DNA of 64,000 nucleotides from Companilactobacillus allii. Lineage in GTDB: Bacteria; Bacillota; Bacilli; Lactobacillales; Lactobacillaceae. The notes beneath the pieces were generated by a model that worked only from the letters and a program-made list of their open reading frames with translations, ran no database searches and had not been told where the DNA came from. Positions 56,518-64,000 of this stretch are shown here, in pieces. Location: assembly GCF_001971585.1 (NCBI RefSeq), contig NZ_CP019323.1, positions 858,053 to 922,052 on the forward strand, in the 5' to 3' direction. Each line of letters begins with the position of its first letter. Position 1 is the first letter of the stretch. The position numbers were made by a program, and so were the translations under genes.

Positions 56518-56623
56518 TTTCCGAACATTAACTAAAATGAGGCGCCATTCACAACGTGAATGACACCTCATTTTAATGTTAAGCAGAAGAAACCGCGTGT
56601 TGTTACGCGTTTGCGAAGCAAAC
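56498..56623. repeat. 126-bp palindromic repeat, copy C
   Basis: Same structure as copy B: inverted repeats at 56498-56511 and 56595-56608, central stem, distal GTTTGC-GAA-GCAAAC hairpin at 56609-56623. Only TT/CC near 56593 differs from copy B. It lies between the convergent reductase and deaminase genes and includes the reductase stop codon. Confidence 0.95.
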
Positions 56624-56680
56624 AAGAAATTAGATATTAATTGAATTTGAATCCCAAAGTAATAAGAAATTTCATGTGTT

Positions 56681-57157
56681 TTAATACAAAGTACGACCAG
56701 AATCCCGTTTAAAATTATCAAAAGACTTAATAGTCAAATCTCTATCATGCTGTTCAAGATTCAAAACGCTCTTATCAGCCAAACCACCGCTAATAAAATC
56801 ATAAATAAAGTCGTCACGGAAGCCGATATCTGCGGCATCCTTAGCACTATTTCCGTAGTAACAAGTCGAAATGTTCGACCAAATAATTGCACCAAGACAC
56901 ATTGGGCAAGGATATGCATTGGTATACAGAACACATCCAGTTAAGTCGTGAGTTCCCAATTTTTGATAAGCCTCTCTAATAGTCGTGATCTCGCCATGTG
57001 CAGATGGATCATGATTTTCTAACACACGATTATGTCCACTGGCAACTACTTTGCCATCCTTAACAATGACAGTACCAAAAGGTCCGCCAATCTGTGTACC
57101 TACGTTAGATTGAGCCTCTTTTTCTGCTAGTTCCATAAATTTTTGTTCATATGCCAT
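56681..57157 (-). CDS. Nucleoside/guanine deaminase (CDA superfamily)
   Basis: 158 residues from the ATG at 57157, with GGGAG 9 bases upstream. Zinc site: His and catalytic Glu in HGEITTIREA and the two Cys in PCPMCLG. Size and the Trp in IIWSN agree with guanine deaminase-type members, which turn guanine to xanthine, though related tRNA or cytidine-type deaminases cannot be excluded. It stands alone on the minus strand, convergent with the reductase operon. Confidence 0.88.
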   Translation of the reverse strand: MAYEQKFMELAEKEAQSNVGTQIGGPFGTVIVKDGKVVASGHNRVLENHDPSAHGEITTIREAYQKLGTHDLTGCVLYTNAYPCPMCLGAIIWSNISTCYYGNSAKDAADIGFRDDFIYDFISGGLADKSVLNLEQHDRDLTIKSFDNFKRDSGRTLY

Positions 57158-57218
57158 AACGTCCATCTCCCAATCTAAATACTTCAAGGGCAATATTAAC
57201 ATATTTTTGTAGTAAATA

Positions 57219-57272
57219 TTAAAAGCAATCGCCAAAATCATTGATAGAATACAAATGATTTGTCGATTGCTT
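57219..57272 (-). terminator. Terminator of the ligase-permease-ATPase operon
   Basis: AAGCAATCG ... AAATCATT pairs with AATGATTT ... CGATTGCTT in a long interrupted stem. On the minus strand it is followed by TTTTAATATTT. It lies just downstream of the ATPase stop codon. Confidence 0.75.
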
Positions 57273-57285
57273 ATGTATAATAACT

Positions 57286-58014
57286 TTAAGCTGTCTTCAT
57301 AACGTGAGGTTTCTCTTCAAGTATTGCATCAAGAACCTTTTCAGCTACTAAGCCAACTTGTCCTGGGTTACGGATATCTTTGGGACCGTCAGTCTCAAAG
57401 TAATTAGTTGAATCTTTCATAACGACGATATGGTCGGCCATACGAGCAGCTTCATCAACGTCATGAGTGACAAGTACTGTAGTAAGATTTTGCTTCTTAC
57501 AGATATCAAGAATTAAATCTTGCATCTTTCTTCTAGTCAAAGCATCCAATGCACCGAGTGGTTCATCAAGAAGTAATATTTCTGGATCAGTCATTAGAGC
57601 ACGAGCTAGAGCGACCCTTTGCTTTTGACCACCAGACAGTTGATTTGGATAATGGTCTGCATAATCATTCAACTCAACCAAGTCCAATAATTCTTTGGCA
57701 TGTTTAATGTCTTCTGGCTTTTTAGATTTGAATGAGAGGTTCTCAATGACAGTCATCCAAGGAAGCAAGCGGTCTTCTTGGAACATCATTCTAACAAGTG
57801 ACTTAGATTTGGTTTTATCAATATCAATTGAACCACTAGTGGGTTTTTCTAGACCCGCTATAAGTCGTAGTAGAGTACTCTTACCACCACCACTCATACC
57901 AACGAGTGCAACAAATTCACCGTTATGAATATCTAGATTTACACTTTGAAGTGCGATTTGATTGTTATAAGTTTTACCAATATTATTAACTTTTATCATT
58001 GTATTTGTTTTCAT
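57286..58014 (-). CDS. ABC transporter ATPase, SsuB/TauB type
   Basis: 242 residues. Walker A GMSGGGKST (about 38-46), Q-loop MMFQEDRLLPW (the RLLPW is typical of SsuB/TauB/NrtD ATPases), signature LSGGQKQR, Walker B ILLLDEPLGALDA and switch His in VTHDVDEA. It drives an importer for sulfonates, taurine, nitrate or similar small anions. Its start is adjacent to the permease stop, no gap. No binding protein is encoded here; the one at 20095 is the obvious partner. Confidence 0.93.
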   Translation of the reverse strand: MKTNTMIKVNNIGKTYNNQIALQSVNLDIHNGEFVALVGMSGGGKSTLLRLIAGLEKPTSGSIDIDKTKSKSLVRMMFQEDRLLPWMTVIENLSFKSKKPEDIKHAKELLDLVELNDYADHYPNQLSGGQKQRVALARALMTDPEILLLDEPLGALDALTRRKMQDLILDICKKQNLTTVLVTHDVDEAARMADHIVVMKDSTNYFETDGPKDIRNPGQVGLVAEKVLDAILEEKPHVMKTA

Positions 58015-58836
58015 TTAAATGTTATTCCTTCCAGTTGTTTGCCATTCTAGCAATAGACTTTCAAAACTCTTTGCGACGAGATCGGATATTTTACCTAATA
58101 TCGCATAGACTACGATACATAAGACGACAGTCTCCATGTCGACGAAATCTTCGGCGTTGTTTGCCATATATCCAATACCTGAACTGGCTGATATTGTTTC
58201 GGCAACAATCAAAGTTGTCCACATAACACCAAGTGCATATCGAACGCCGACTAATATTTGCGGTAGTGCGGCTGGGAAAATGATTTTCTTGAACATATCA
58301 AATCGTGATAGTTCGTATGATTTGCCCATTTCAATCAAGTCATTATCAACTGAACGAATTCCAGAATAAGTATTGATATAAACTGGGAACATTGTTCCAA
58401 TTGCGACTAGTGATATCTTGGCTGATTCATTGATTCCTAACCAGATAATAATCAGTGGAATTAGTGCTAAATGGGGAATATTTCTAAACATTTGGATCGA
58501 AGAATCGAATAGTAAACTGAATGTCTTGGACATACCATTGACGAATCCCAAGATGAATCCGATACCTCCACCGATCAATAATCCTAATGTGGCACGATAA
58601 AGACTGATGCTGAGGTTCTTTGGTAGTTCTCCACTAGCCGTCAGCGTTATGCCATCTTGTAACACCGCTATGGGTGAGGGTAGAACAGAAGTCGATAACC
58701 AGCCAACTGAACTAGCCAACTGCCAGACGACGACTAATGTAACTGGGATTATAAATGGTAGTAATTTTTGAGTTGGGAAGCTGAAATGCCTTGCTGGATT
58801 TGAATTAGACGTATTAAGGTCGATAGATTTTTGCAT
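58015..58836 (-). CDS. ABC transporter permease, SsuC/TauC type
   Basis: 273 residues, about six membrane segments. The cytoplasmic coupling segment GKSYELSRFDMFKKIIFPAALPQILVG has the EAA-loop pattern of binding-protein-dependent permeases, in the SsuC/TauC/NrtB subgroup. It lies four bases after the ligase and abuts the ATPase gene. With the ATPase it forms the membrane part of an importer whose binding protein is probably the product at 20095-21075. Confidence 0.92.
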   Translation of the reverse strand: MQKSIDLNTSNSNPARHFSFPTQKLLPFIIPVTLVVVWQLASSVGWLSTSVLPSPIAVLQDGITLTASGELPKNLSISLYRATLGLLIGGGIGFILGFVNGMSKTFSLLFDSSIQMFRNIPHLALIPLIIIWLGINESAKISLVAIGTMFPVYINTYSGIRSVDNDLIEMGKSYELSRFDMFKKIIFPAALPQILVGVRYALGVMWTTLIVAETISASSGIGYMANNAEDFVDMETVVLCIVVYAILGKISDLVAKSFESLLLEWQTTGRNNI

Positions 58837-58839
58837 TAA

Positions 58840-60357
58840 TTACGCCTCCTTGACATATTGCTTTTCTTCAATTTCTTTGGCAAGTAAAGTACGTTGAATT
58901 TTACCCGTAGCGTTCTTGGGTAATTCTTGCCCGAAGATATATTGAGTAGGACGTTCTGCTGGCATCAATTGATTATTCGCGAGATTTTTGAGCAATGCCA
59001 ATTGATATCTATGGTCTGTCTGTTCTTCATTTGTAATGATTACCGCTGTAACGGCTTCTCCATAGATTTTGTCAGATGTACCGACTACTGCCATTTCTTT
59101 GATGAATGGTAGGACTGTTAAACAGTCTTCAACTGCTAGTGGATTAACGTTTTCACCACCGCGAATGATCATTTCTTTGCGACGACCGACAATGTATAAG
59201 TAACCATCATCATCGATTTTTCCAAGATCTCCTGTGAGCAAGTATCCATTGCTGAAGGTTTCGGGTTGTGCATCGAGATAGTGGTCGATCACTGAATCAC
59301 CCTTGAGAGCAATCTCACCGATTGCGTTTGTCTTCAATTCTTTGTAGTCTGAATCAACTATCAATACATCGGTGCCATAAGGGATTCCAACACTGTTTTG
59401 TTTAGTGGCGTTCAATGGATTCTGAGTGATTTGACTGGCGGCTTCGGTCATACCGTAACTTTCAATCAATGGAATATCGAATCTGATCTTGAATTCCTCA
59501 TGAGTACTGGGAAGTAGTGGTGCAGAGGCAGTTCTCAAGAATCTTAACTTATTTGGTTTGGGTTGTTCATCACGTTGTAAGAGAATCTCAATGATAGCAG
59601 GTGTCAAAGATACCCAAGTTAATTGTTCATCGAAGACTTCCTTCCAGAATAAGTGAGCACTGAATTTTGGTCTGAAAAGTAATTGTCCATCTGATAGACG
59701 AGTGGCGAGGTTTGAAATGACCATTGCATTAACGTGGAATAGTGGCATAACGATCATTGTGCGGTCATAGTCAGTCAGTTCTTCACTTACGATAATATTG
59801 TCGGCATTAGCCAATAATTGATTGTGAGTAAGTCCAACGCGTTTAGGTTTACCAGTTGTGCCAGAGGTGTGCATGATAATGGCAAATTGGTTATCAAATG
59901 GCTCTTTTGCCAAATGTGATTCGTGAGTTTTGCGAATATATAGTTCCACTTCTGGTTCATGTAGAGTTGTCAATTTAGGGCGTTTTTCAAAAGTATCGTT
60001 GAGAGTATCAGGCTCATCCATATCAGAATTCATGATCATTGCGGAATAGTTATATTGTTCCTCAAGTTCATTGATTTGGATTTCTGTCACAGCAGGGTTG
60101 ATTGGGTGAACGATTGCACCTATTTCCCATAAGCTTTGTACTACTAAGGAGTAAGTTACTGAGTTAGTTAATGCGACTAAGACGATATCGTTATAACCGA
60201 TACCTTGAGTTGACCAGTAGTTCAACCATGTTTCACGTTCCTTATTTAAGACTGATCCTGTATACCAGTTCTTTTGTGCATCTTGCATAATGGGACGATT
60301 AGGATTATTAGTTAATTGTTGTTTTAGTTGGTTAGTTAGTTTAGACATATATATCAC
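58840..60357 (-). CDS. AMP-forming acyl-adenylate/CoA ligase, paralogue 2
   Basis: 505 residues if started at the GTG at 60357 (AAAGGA 4 bases upstream); the ATG at 60348 would give MSKLTNQLKQQL, matching the start of paralogue 1, but lies 13 bases from that ribosome binding site. Motifs: HTSGTTGKPKRVG, ESYGMTEAAS, TGDLGKIDDDGYLYIVGRR and NATGKIQRTLL with the catalytic Lys. It heads the operon with the permease and ATPase. Having a ligase in each half of a split ABC system suggests the imported acid is activated by adenylation; the substrate is unknown. Confidence 0.9.
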   Translation of the reverse strand: MIYMSKLTNQLKQQLTNNPNRPIMQDAQKNWYTGSVLNKERETWLNYWSTQGIGYNDIVLVALTNSVTYSLVVQSLWEIGAIVHPINPAVTEIQINELEEQYNYSAMIMNSDMDEPDTLNDTFEKRPKLTTLHEPEVELYIRKTHESHLAKEPFDNQFAIIMHTSGTTGKPKRVGLTHNQLLANADNIIVSEELTDYDRTMIVMPLFHVNAMVISNLATRLSDGQLLFRPKFSAHLFWKEVFDEQLTWVSLTPAIIEILLQRDEQPKPNKLRFLRTASAPLLPSTHEEFKIRFDIPLIESYGMTEAASQITQNPLNATKQNSVGIPYGTDVLIVDSDYKELKTNAIGEIALKGDSVIDHYLDAQPETFSNGYLLTGDLGKIDDDGYLYIVGRRKEMIIRGGENVNPLAVEDCLTVLPFIKEMAVVGTSDKIYGEAVTAVIITNEEQTDHRYQLALLKNLANNQLMPAERPTQYIFGQELPKNATGKIQRTLLAKEIEEKQYVKEA

Positions 60358-60558
60358 CGAGTCCTTTCAAGTACGTAGGTGTTTTTAATAGATTTATTTT
60401 TCTTTAATTGAATAAACCTAGTTTACAAATATGTCGGCATTCTAACTACTGGTTTTCGCTAAGTGTTAAATAAGATTTTCTTATTAAGATACTTATATAA
60501 AATTCATTACGTAATTTACCCATAGACAGAACTTGAGGTAGGTCGAAAAGGAGTGGAA

Positions 60559-60580
60559 ATTATATCATATATGATATAAT
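60559..60580. promoter_or_regulatory. Perfect 22-bp palindrome at the toxin-antitoxin start
   Basis: ATTATATCATA/TATGATATAAT, ending in the -10-like TATAAT (60575-60580). It lies directly before the toxin start and is the likely operator for antitoxin autoregulation. No convincing -35 box is seen. The rest of the 225-base gap from 60358 is A/T-rich with no gene; the ligase promoter must be in it. Confidence 0.65.
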
Positions 60581-60582
60581 AC

Positions 60583-60945
60583 GTGATGAAGAAAGTTGAA
60601 TTTGTATTTCTAGTGTTAGATGGAAAAAGTGAAATAATGGAATTTATTAATGGTCTCCCGGTTAAAGATAGGAGTAAGCTGTACGATACAATTAATATCA
60701 TATCGGAGTTTGGAATCCCAATTGCTGCACGTCAAGAGTGGGTGAAAAAACTTGATTCTGATATATATGAGATTCGATCTAAGGTTGGGACGAATATTCA
60801 ACGATGTTTGTATTTTCATAAGTATAAAAACATATATGTAATAACTAATGGATTTACTAAAAAGACAGATAGAACCCCACAAAGGGAAATAAGACGTGCT
60901 AGATTATTGATGAATAGGAGCAAATCACAAGATGACAAAAGTTGA
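60583..60945 (+). CDS. higB: RelE/HigB-type toxin (phage Gp49-like family)
   Basis: 120 residues (GTG at 60583, or ATG at 60586). The middle and C-terminal parts follow the Gp49/HigB pattern: FINGLPVKDRSKLYDTI, ARQEWVKKLDSDIYEIRSK, RCLYFHKYKNIYVITNGFTKKTDRTPQREIRRAR. Lys and Arg in KLDSDIYEIRSKV and the basic GFTKKT segment are the usual mRNA-cleaving residues. It probably cuts mRNA on the ribosome. The antitoxin gene overlaps by 14 bases. There is no ribosome binding site at normal distance and the -10-like box ends 2 bases before the start codon, which may mean a leaderless mRNA. Confidence 0.88.
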   Translation: MMKKVEFVFLVLDGKSEIMEFINGLPVKDRSKLYDTINIISEFGIPIAARQEWVKKLDSDIYEIRSKVGTNIQRCLYFHKYKNIYVITNGFTKKTDRTPQREIRRARLLMNRSKSQDDKS

Positions 60946-61222
60946 ACTTATTAATGCAGCAGAATATATTGAAAATGAAAAAAGGAAGAATCCTGAATTA
61001 TCAAGGATGATGGATATAGAAGAAAATAAAATGGAATTAGCTATTAATATTTCAAAGTTACGTCGTTCTCTGGGATATTCGCAAGAAGAATTCGCCAAAA
61101 AAGTCAATAAACCACAATCAACTATCGCTCGTATCGAAAGTGGTGAGGGGAATCCTACAATGAAGACTATTTTTGAAATAGGATATGCTGTTGGTAAAAA
61201 AGTTAATATTTCTTATGAATAA
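60932..61222 (+). CDS. higA: HigA-type antitoxin with XRE helix-turn-helix
   Basis: 96 residues. The first 45 are helical and charged; the XRE domain follows at about 38-92 (LRRSLGYSQEEFAKKVNKPQSTIARIESGEGNP). It should neutralise the upstream toxin and bind the palindrome at 60559. Toxin-first order is typical of hig modules. AGGAGC lies inside the toxin gene before the ATG. Confidence 0.92.
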   Translation: MTKVELINAAEYIENEKRKNPELSRMMDIEENKMELAINISKLRRSLGYSQEEFAKKVNKPQSTIARIESGEGNPTMKTIFEIGYAVGKKVNISYE

Positions 61223-61225
61223 AGA

Positions 61226-61317
61226 GCACACTAAAGTGCGGAATTTCTGAGCATTAACATAAAAAGATGGTGCCATTCACGAAAGTGAGTGACGCCATCT
61301 TTTATGTTCTGTTAAGC
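61226..61317. repeat. Diverged relative of the 126-bp repeat, copy D
   Basis: AATTTCTGAGCATTAAC (61242-61258) matches copy A's AATTTCCGAGCATTAAC. A central hairpin (61256-61308; GATGGTGCCATTCAC with GTGAGTGACGCCATC) and GTTAAGC at the end follow, as in A-C. The outer 14-bp inverted repeats are absent; a small GCAC-CTAAA...GTGC hairpin replaces the left one. It lies between the convergent antitoxin and histidine kinase genes and overlaps the kinase stop codon. Confidence 0.7.
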
Positions 61318-62697
61318 TTTTTTGAATGTAACGGTAAAAATACTTCCGTTGGGTTTATTATCAGAAACGATAATCTGAGCATTATTTAAGATAACCAGTT
61401 TAGCCACAATTGCTAAGCCTAAACCACTACCTTTGATCTGGGTGGAGTGGGATTCGTCCACACGATAGAATCGCTGAAAAATTTTGTCCTTTTTATCATC
61501 AGGAATACCCATCCCGTTATCAGCAATACTCAAGTTGATATTGTCATTATCTTTTGAAACGTTCACATCAATATGCCCATTTTTAGGAGAATATTTACTA
61601 GCATTGTCCAAAAGTGCAATGGTAATCTGTTGAATCAAGTCCAAATTACCATTGATCACTAGATCTGGTTCAATAGATACGTTGATATTTTGTGGTATAG
61701 AGGCTTGATAATGGTCACTAAGTTGTTTGATTGTTTCGGATAAGTTAACTTCAGATAATTCAACGTCAGCTTTGTCAGCTCTGGAAAGATGCAACAGGTT
61801 CTCAATCAGCTTTTGCATCCTCAAAGATTCTTCGTCAATGAAATCCAGAGATTCAGGGATGACCTCGGGATGTTTGTCACCGCGTCGCTTAATTAGGCTG
61901 ATGTTCCCGCGAATGGCGGCGATTGGTGTACGTAATTCATGAGATGAATCGGAAACAAATTGCTTTTCACGTTCCAAACGCTGATTTTGAACGTTCAAGA
62001 GATCATTGAATGAATTACCCAGTTCATTTATTTCAAGTGGACTGTCAGGAACTGTCAAGGAAGGCTGATTGGTCTCTAGATCTTGAGTTGTTTTCTTAGT
62101 CTCATTAACTAGTTCCAATGTTGGTGCACTGAGACTCTTGGCTAATCTTCTAGCCCACCAAGTACCGAATCCCAAAGTTACGAAGACAACAAAGGCTATG
62201 ACTATCAACAATAACAGTAAGCTCCTTAATAGATTGTTCAAACTGACCCAGAGTTGATAGGTAGTATTGTTGTTTTTTTGTGTGTAATAGAGAAATAGAC
62301 CATAGCCTGGAATGTAGACCATATTTTTGTTAAAGAAAATATGTAGCTTTTTCCTAGCTAGGAATCGCTTGGATGATGGGGAAGTCATAATAACACTTTG
62401 ACGTTTTAATGAAGCGGCAGTGACTGACTTGTCTTGGGTCTTGACCCGGATGAAAGAATTTTGCTTGGTGTGTCGCTCATTGGCGTTATTCCATTCAATG
62501 AAGTTAGGAATACTCTCAATATTGGAGCGATTCAAGCTCATCATCAAACCTTGCGCATCCCGAGTCGTCATCATAGTTTGTTGAACGCCGACAAATGCTA
62601 GAATCAACAGGCTTATCGAAAGGGTAATAATGACGACTAAGCGATTGATTCCTTGATTGATCAGCTTCTCATAAGTAGTGACATTTTTAGTCTTCAT
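61312..62697 (-). CDS. Sensor histidine kinase (OmpR/EnvZ-type two-component system)
   Basis: 461 residues from the ATG at 62697, which overlaps the response regulator gene by 11 bases. Membrane segments at about 17-40 and 165-190 enclose an extracellular domain of about 125 residues; then HAMP, HisKA with phospho-His253 in SSHELRTPIAAI, and HATPase with LLDNASKYS (N box), DNGMGIPD (G1) and GSGLGLAIV (G2). Overall like the CsrS/LisK-type kinases of Gram-positive bacteria that sense envelope or acid stress; the actual signal is unknown. Confidence 0.92.
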   Translation of the reverse strand: MKTKNVTTYEKLINQGINRLVVIITLSISLLILAFVGVQQTMMTTRDAQGLMMSLNRSNIESIPNFIEWNNANERHTKQNSFIRVKTQDKSVTAASLKRQSVIMTSPSSKRFLARKKLHIFFNKNMVYIPGYGLFLYYTQKNNNTTYQLWVSLNNLLRSLLLLLIVIAFVVFVTLGFGTWWARRLAKSLSAPTLELVNETKKTTQDLETNQPSLTVPDSPLEINELGNSFNDLLNVQNQRLEREKQFVSDSSHELRTPIAAIRGNISLIKRRGDKHPEVIPESLDFIDEESLRMQKLIENLLHLSRADKADVELSEVNLSETIKQLSDHYQASIPQNINVSIEPDLVINGNLDLIQQITIALLDNASKYSPKNGHIDVNVSKDNDNINLSIADNGMGIPDDKKDKIFQRFYRVDESHSTQIKGSGLGLAIVAKLVILNNAQIIVSDNKPNGSIFTVTFKKA

Positions 62698-63385
62698 TGG
62701 CTGTATCCTCAATCGAATAGCCAACACCACGAATTGTCTGGATAAGAGGTCGATCATTTTTGCCATCTATCTTGCTGCGTAGGTAGCCAACATAGACGTC
62801 GACGACATTTTGTTGTCCCAAGAAATCTTCACCCCAGACGTTATCCAGTAATTCATCACGAGTGAAGACCTGATTGACGTGCTGTAGGAAGAATAACAAC
62901 AAGTCATATTCACGTCTGGTCAATTGAATATTGACGTTATTTCTAACCACTTGATGAGACTTAGTATTGAGCGTTAAATCAGCGATTTGGTAAGTTTGAT
63001 CTGGCTCTGATAATTGTTCAGCACGTCTTTGGATCACACGTACTCTAGCAAGTAACTCTTCTATTTCAAAGGGTTTGGTAATATAGTCATCGGCTCCATT
63101 ATCAAGACCGGCAACTTTATCACCGACATAATCACGAGCCGTCATGATGATAACCGGTACTTGGTCATGCTTTCTAATACGACGTAATACTTCCATGCCG
63201 TCTAGTTTTGGTAACATCCAATCAAGTAAGATAAGTAATAACTCGTTTTGGTGTTCCTCATATTTCTCCATAGCTTCTAGGCCGTCATTAGCTACCACGA
63301 CATTGAAGTCCTCAAATTGTAGTTCTTTTGTTAGATAACTTGAAAGACTTAATTCATCTTCAACGATTAAAATAGTATTTTTCAT
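62687..63385 (-). CDS. OmpR-family response regulator
   Basis: 232 residues from the ATG at 63385 with GGAGG 6 bases before it. Receiver domain (about 1-120) with the acidic pair in LIVEDE, phospho-Asp55 in LLDWMLP, Thr in MTARD and Lys in TKPFE; winged-helix output domain (about 130-230) with QLTRREYDLLLFF and RSKIDGK. It is the partner of the downstream kinase. The pair is transcribed from its own promoter, separate from perR. Confidence 0.95.
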   Translation of the reverse strand: MKNTILIVEDELSLSSYLTKELQFEDFNVVVANDGLEAMEKYEEHQNELLLILLDWMLPKLDGMEVLRRIRKHDQVPVIIMTARDYVGDKVAGLDNGADDYITKPFEIEELLARVRVIQRRAEQLSEPDQTYQIADLTLNTKSHQVVRNNVNIQLTRREYDLLLFFLQHVNQVFTRDELLDNVWGEDFLGQQNVVDVYVGYLRSKIDGKNDRPLIQTIRGVGYSIEDTANED

Positions 63386-63473
63386 TTGAACCTCCAAAAA
63401 GGTATTCGATGTATTTATTATAAGTGATAATCGTTTTGTTTAGATATTTTTTATTGAAATATATTACTAAAAA

Positions 63474-63500
63474 AGGCAGTACCCAAATTGGATACTGCCT
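63474..63500 (-). terminator. perR terminator
   Basis: On the minus strand GGCAGTATCC-AATTT-GGGTACTGCC followed by TTTTTT. Confidence 0.9.
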
Positions 63501-63509
63501 AATCTCGTT

Positions 63510-63968
63510 TTACTTTTTAATTCCCAATTTAACCTGACATTCAGGGCACAACCCATAAACTTCCATATGGTTGCCAGAAATCATATATCCAGAAATGTCG
63601 GCGGTCTTTTCTTCCAAGGCCTTCTCATCTTTACTGAATCCGGGATATGATACATCCACAATTTTACCACAATTGGTACATATTGCATGATAATGTGGGG
63701 TACCGAAGTAATCATAGTGGGTACTGCCATCGCCATTTTGTAATTCCACGACTAGATGATGCTCAACAAATGTATTTAAAGTGTTATAAATCGTTGATGA
63801 ACCCATATTCGGAAGATCTTTGCTCAGGCCAGATCTGATGGTTTCAACAGTAGGGTGATTATGATGACTGGCCAAATAGGCCAAGATGATATGACGCTGT
63901 GGTGTAACTCGTAATTTGTGCTCTTTTAAAACCTTCAGAGTATCCTCCATGACAGAACTATTAGCCAT
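63510..63968 (-). CDS. perR: Peroxide-responsive repressor PerR
   Basis: 152 residues from the ATG at 63968 with AAAGGAAG 7 bases upstream. It aligns closely with Bacillus PerR: RVTPQRHIILAYL, HPTVETI, PNMGSSTIYNTL as recognition helix, GDGSTHYDYF, PHYHAICTNCGKIVDV, and LCPEC. The Fe/Mn regulatory-site His and Asp residues (HPT, HYH, KIVD) and the four zinc Cys are present. It represses peroxide-defence and metal-balance genes until its site is oxidised. It is the second Fur-family protein in the window. Confidence 0.93.
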   Translation of the reverse strand: MANSSVMEDTLKVLKEHKLRVTPQRHIILAYLASHHNHPTVETIRSGLSKDLPNMGSSTIYNTLNTFVEHHLVVELQNGDGSTHYDYFGTPHYHAICTNCGKIVDVSYPGFSKDEKALEEKTADISGYMISGNHMEVYGLCPECQVKLGIKK

Positions 63969-64000
63969 AAGCAATCTTCCTTTCTACTATTTATCATTAA

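Noticed and set aside
12546-56623. The 126-bp repeats as CRISPR repeats or an attachment-site pair
   Set aside because: There are no regularly spaced spacers, no cas genes, and no integrase. Copies lie at gene ends rather than flanking a unit with recombinase.
21148-57241. The whole catabolic stretch as an integrative element or prophage
   Set aside because: No integrase, transposase, relaxase, phage structural gene or direct-repeat attachment sites were seen. Only the split importer hints at insertion.
63144-63338. Plus-strand frames opposite the response regulator and PerR genes
   Set aside because: They are mirror frames of well-conserved coding genes without translation signals.

Overview
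The window comes from a low-GC Gram-positive lactic acid bacterium of the family Lactobacillaceae. The 16S rRNA sequence and gene content (orphan ferrochelatase with MntH, PerR, CcpN with pyruvate phosphate dikinase) suggest the Companilactobacillus (former Lactobacillus farciminis/alimentarius) group. The genus is my recognition from memory, not a database result.

Layout. 1-6000: tail of an aldo/keto reductase gene, then a complete rrn operon (tandem promoters, 16S, tRNA-Ile, tRNA-Ala, 23S, 5S, terminator). 6.1-17.2 kb: housekeeping and metal genes: a membrane-anchored protein, DUF3737 protein, C-S lyase, MntH, ferrochelatase, an SDR, a Fur-type regulator, CcpN with pyruvate phosphate dikinase, and a Zn/Mn-binding lipoprotein. 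17.4-21.1 kb: acyltransferase, acyl-adenylating ligase and sulfonate-type ABC binding protein. 21.2-38.1 kb: sugar-acid island with a FadR-type regulator and an operon of MFS, two dehydrogenases, epimerase, isomerase and KDG kinase; an RpiR-regulated glucose-type PTS; then a LacI-regulated operon holding a second isomerase and KDG kinase, a GntP-like permease, hexulose-6-phosphate synthase and isomerase, and KDPG aldolase.

38.2-43.8 kb: an eight-gene operon (metallohydrolase, DgaE-type ammonia lyase, stand-alone PRD protein, SFCGS protein, DUF4312, DUF4311, DUF4310, DgaF-type aldolase). The enzymes resemble D-glucosaminate catabolism. The place normally held by a PTS is taken by an uncharacterised four-protein set with two membrane proteins. 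This is my best candidate for an undescribed system.

44.5-56.5 kb: a probable quinate/shikimate module: LysR regulator, two near-identical TIM-barrel dehydratase-like genes, two MFS carriers, an SDR, two shikimate dehydrogenase paralogues, a GntR regulator, and a CrtI-like flavoprotein coupled to a flavin/[2Fe-2S] reductase that could reduce the ring as an electron sink. 56.7-64 kb: a deaminase, an ABC ATPase and permease with a second ligase (the missing partners of the 20-kb binding protein), a HigB/HigA-type toxin-antitoxin pair, a two-component system and PerR.

Three copies of a 126-bp palindromic repeat, one diverged relative and a right-half fragment sit between convergent genes, where they probably terminate transcription from both sides. 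In two cases they also supply the stop codon of the neighbouring gene. Cre-like sites lie at the promoters of ppdK, the Dga-like operon, the shikimate module and the flavoprotein operon, suggesting carbon catabolite control. I saw no transposase, integrase, phage gene or CRISPR array.
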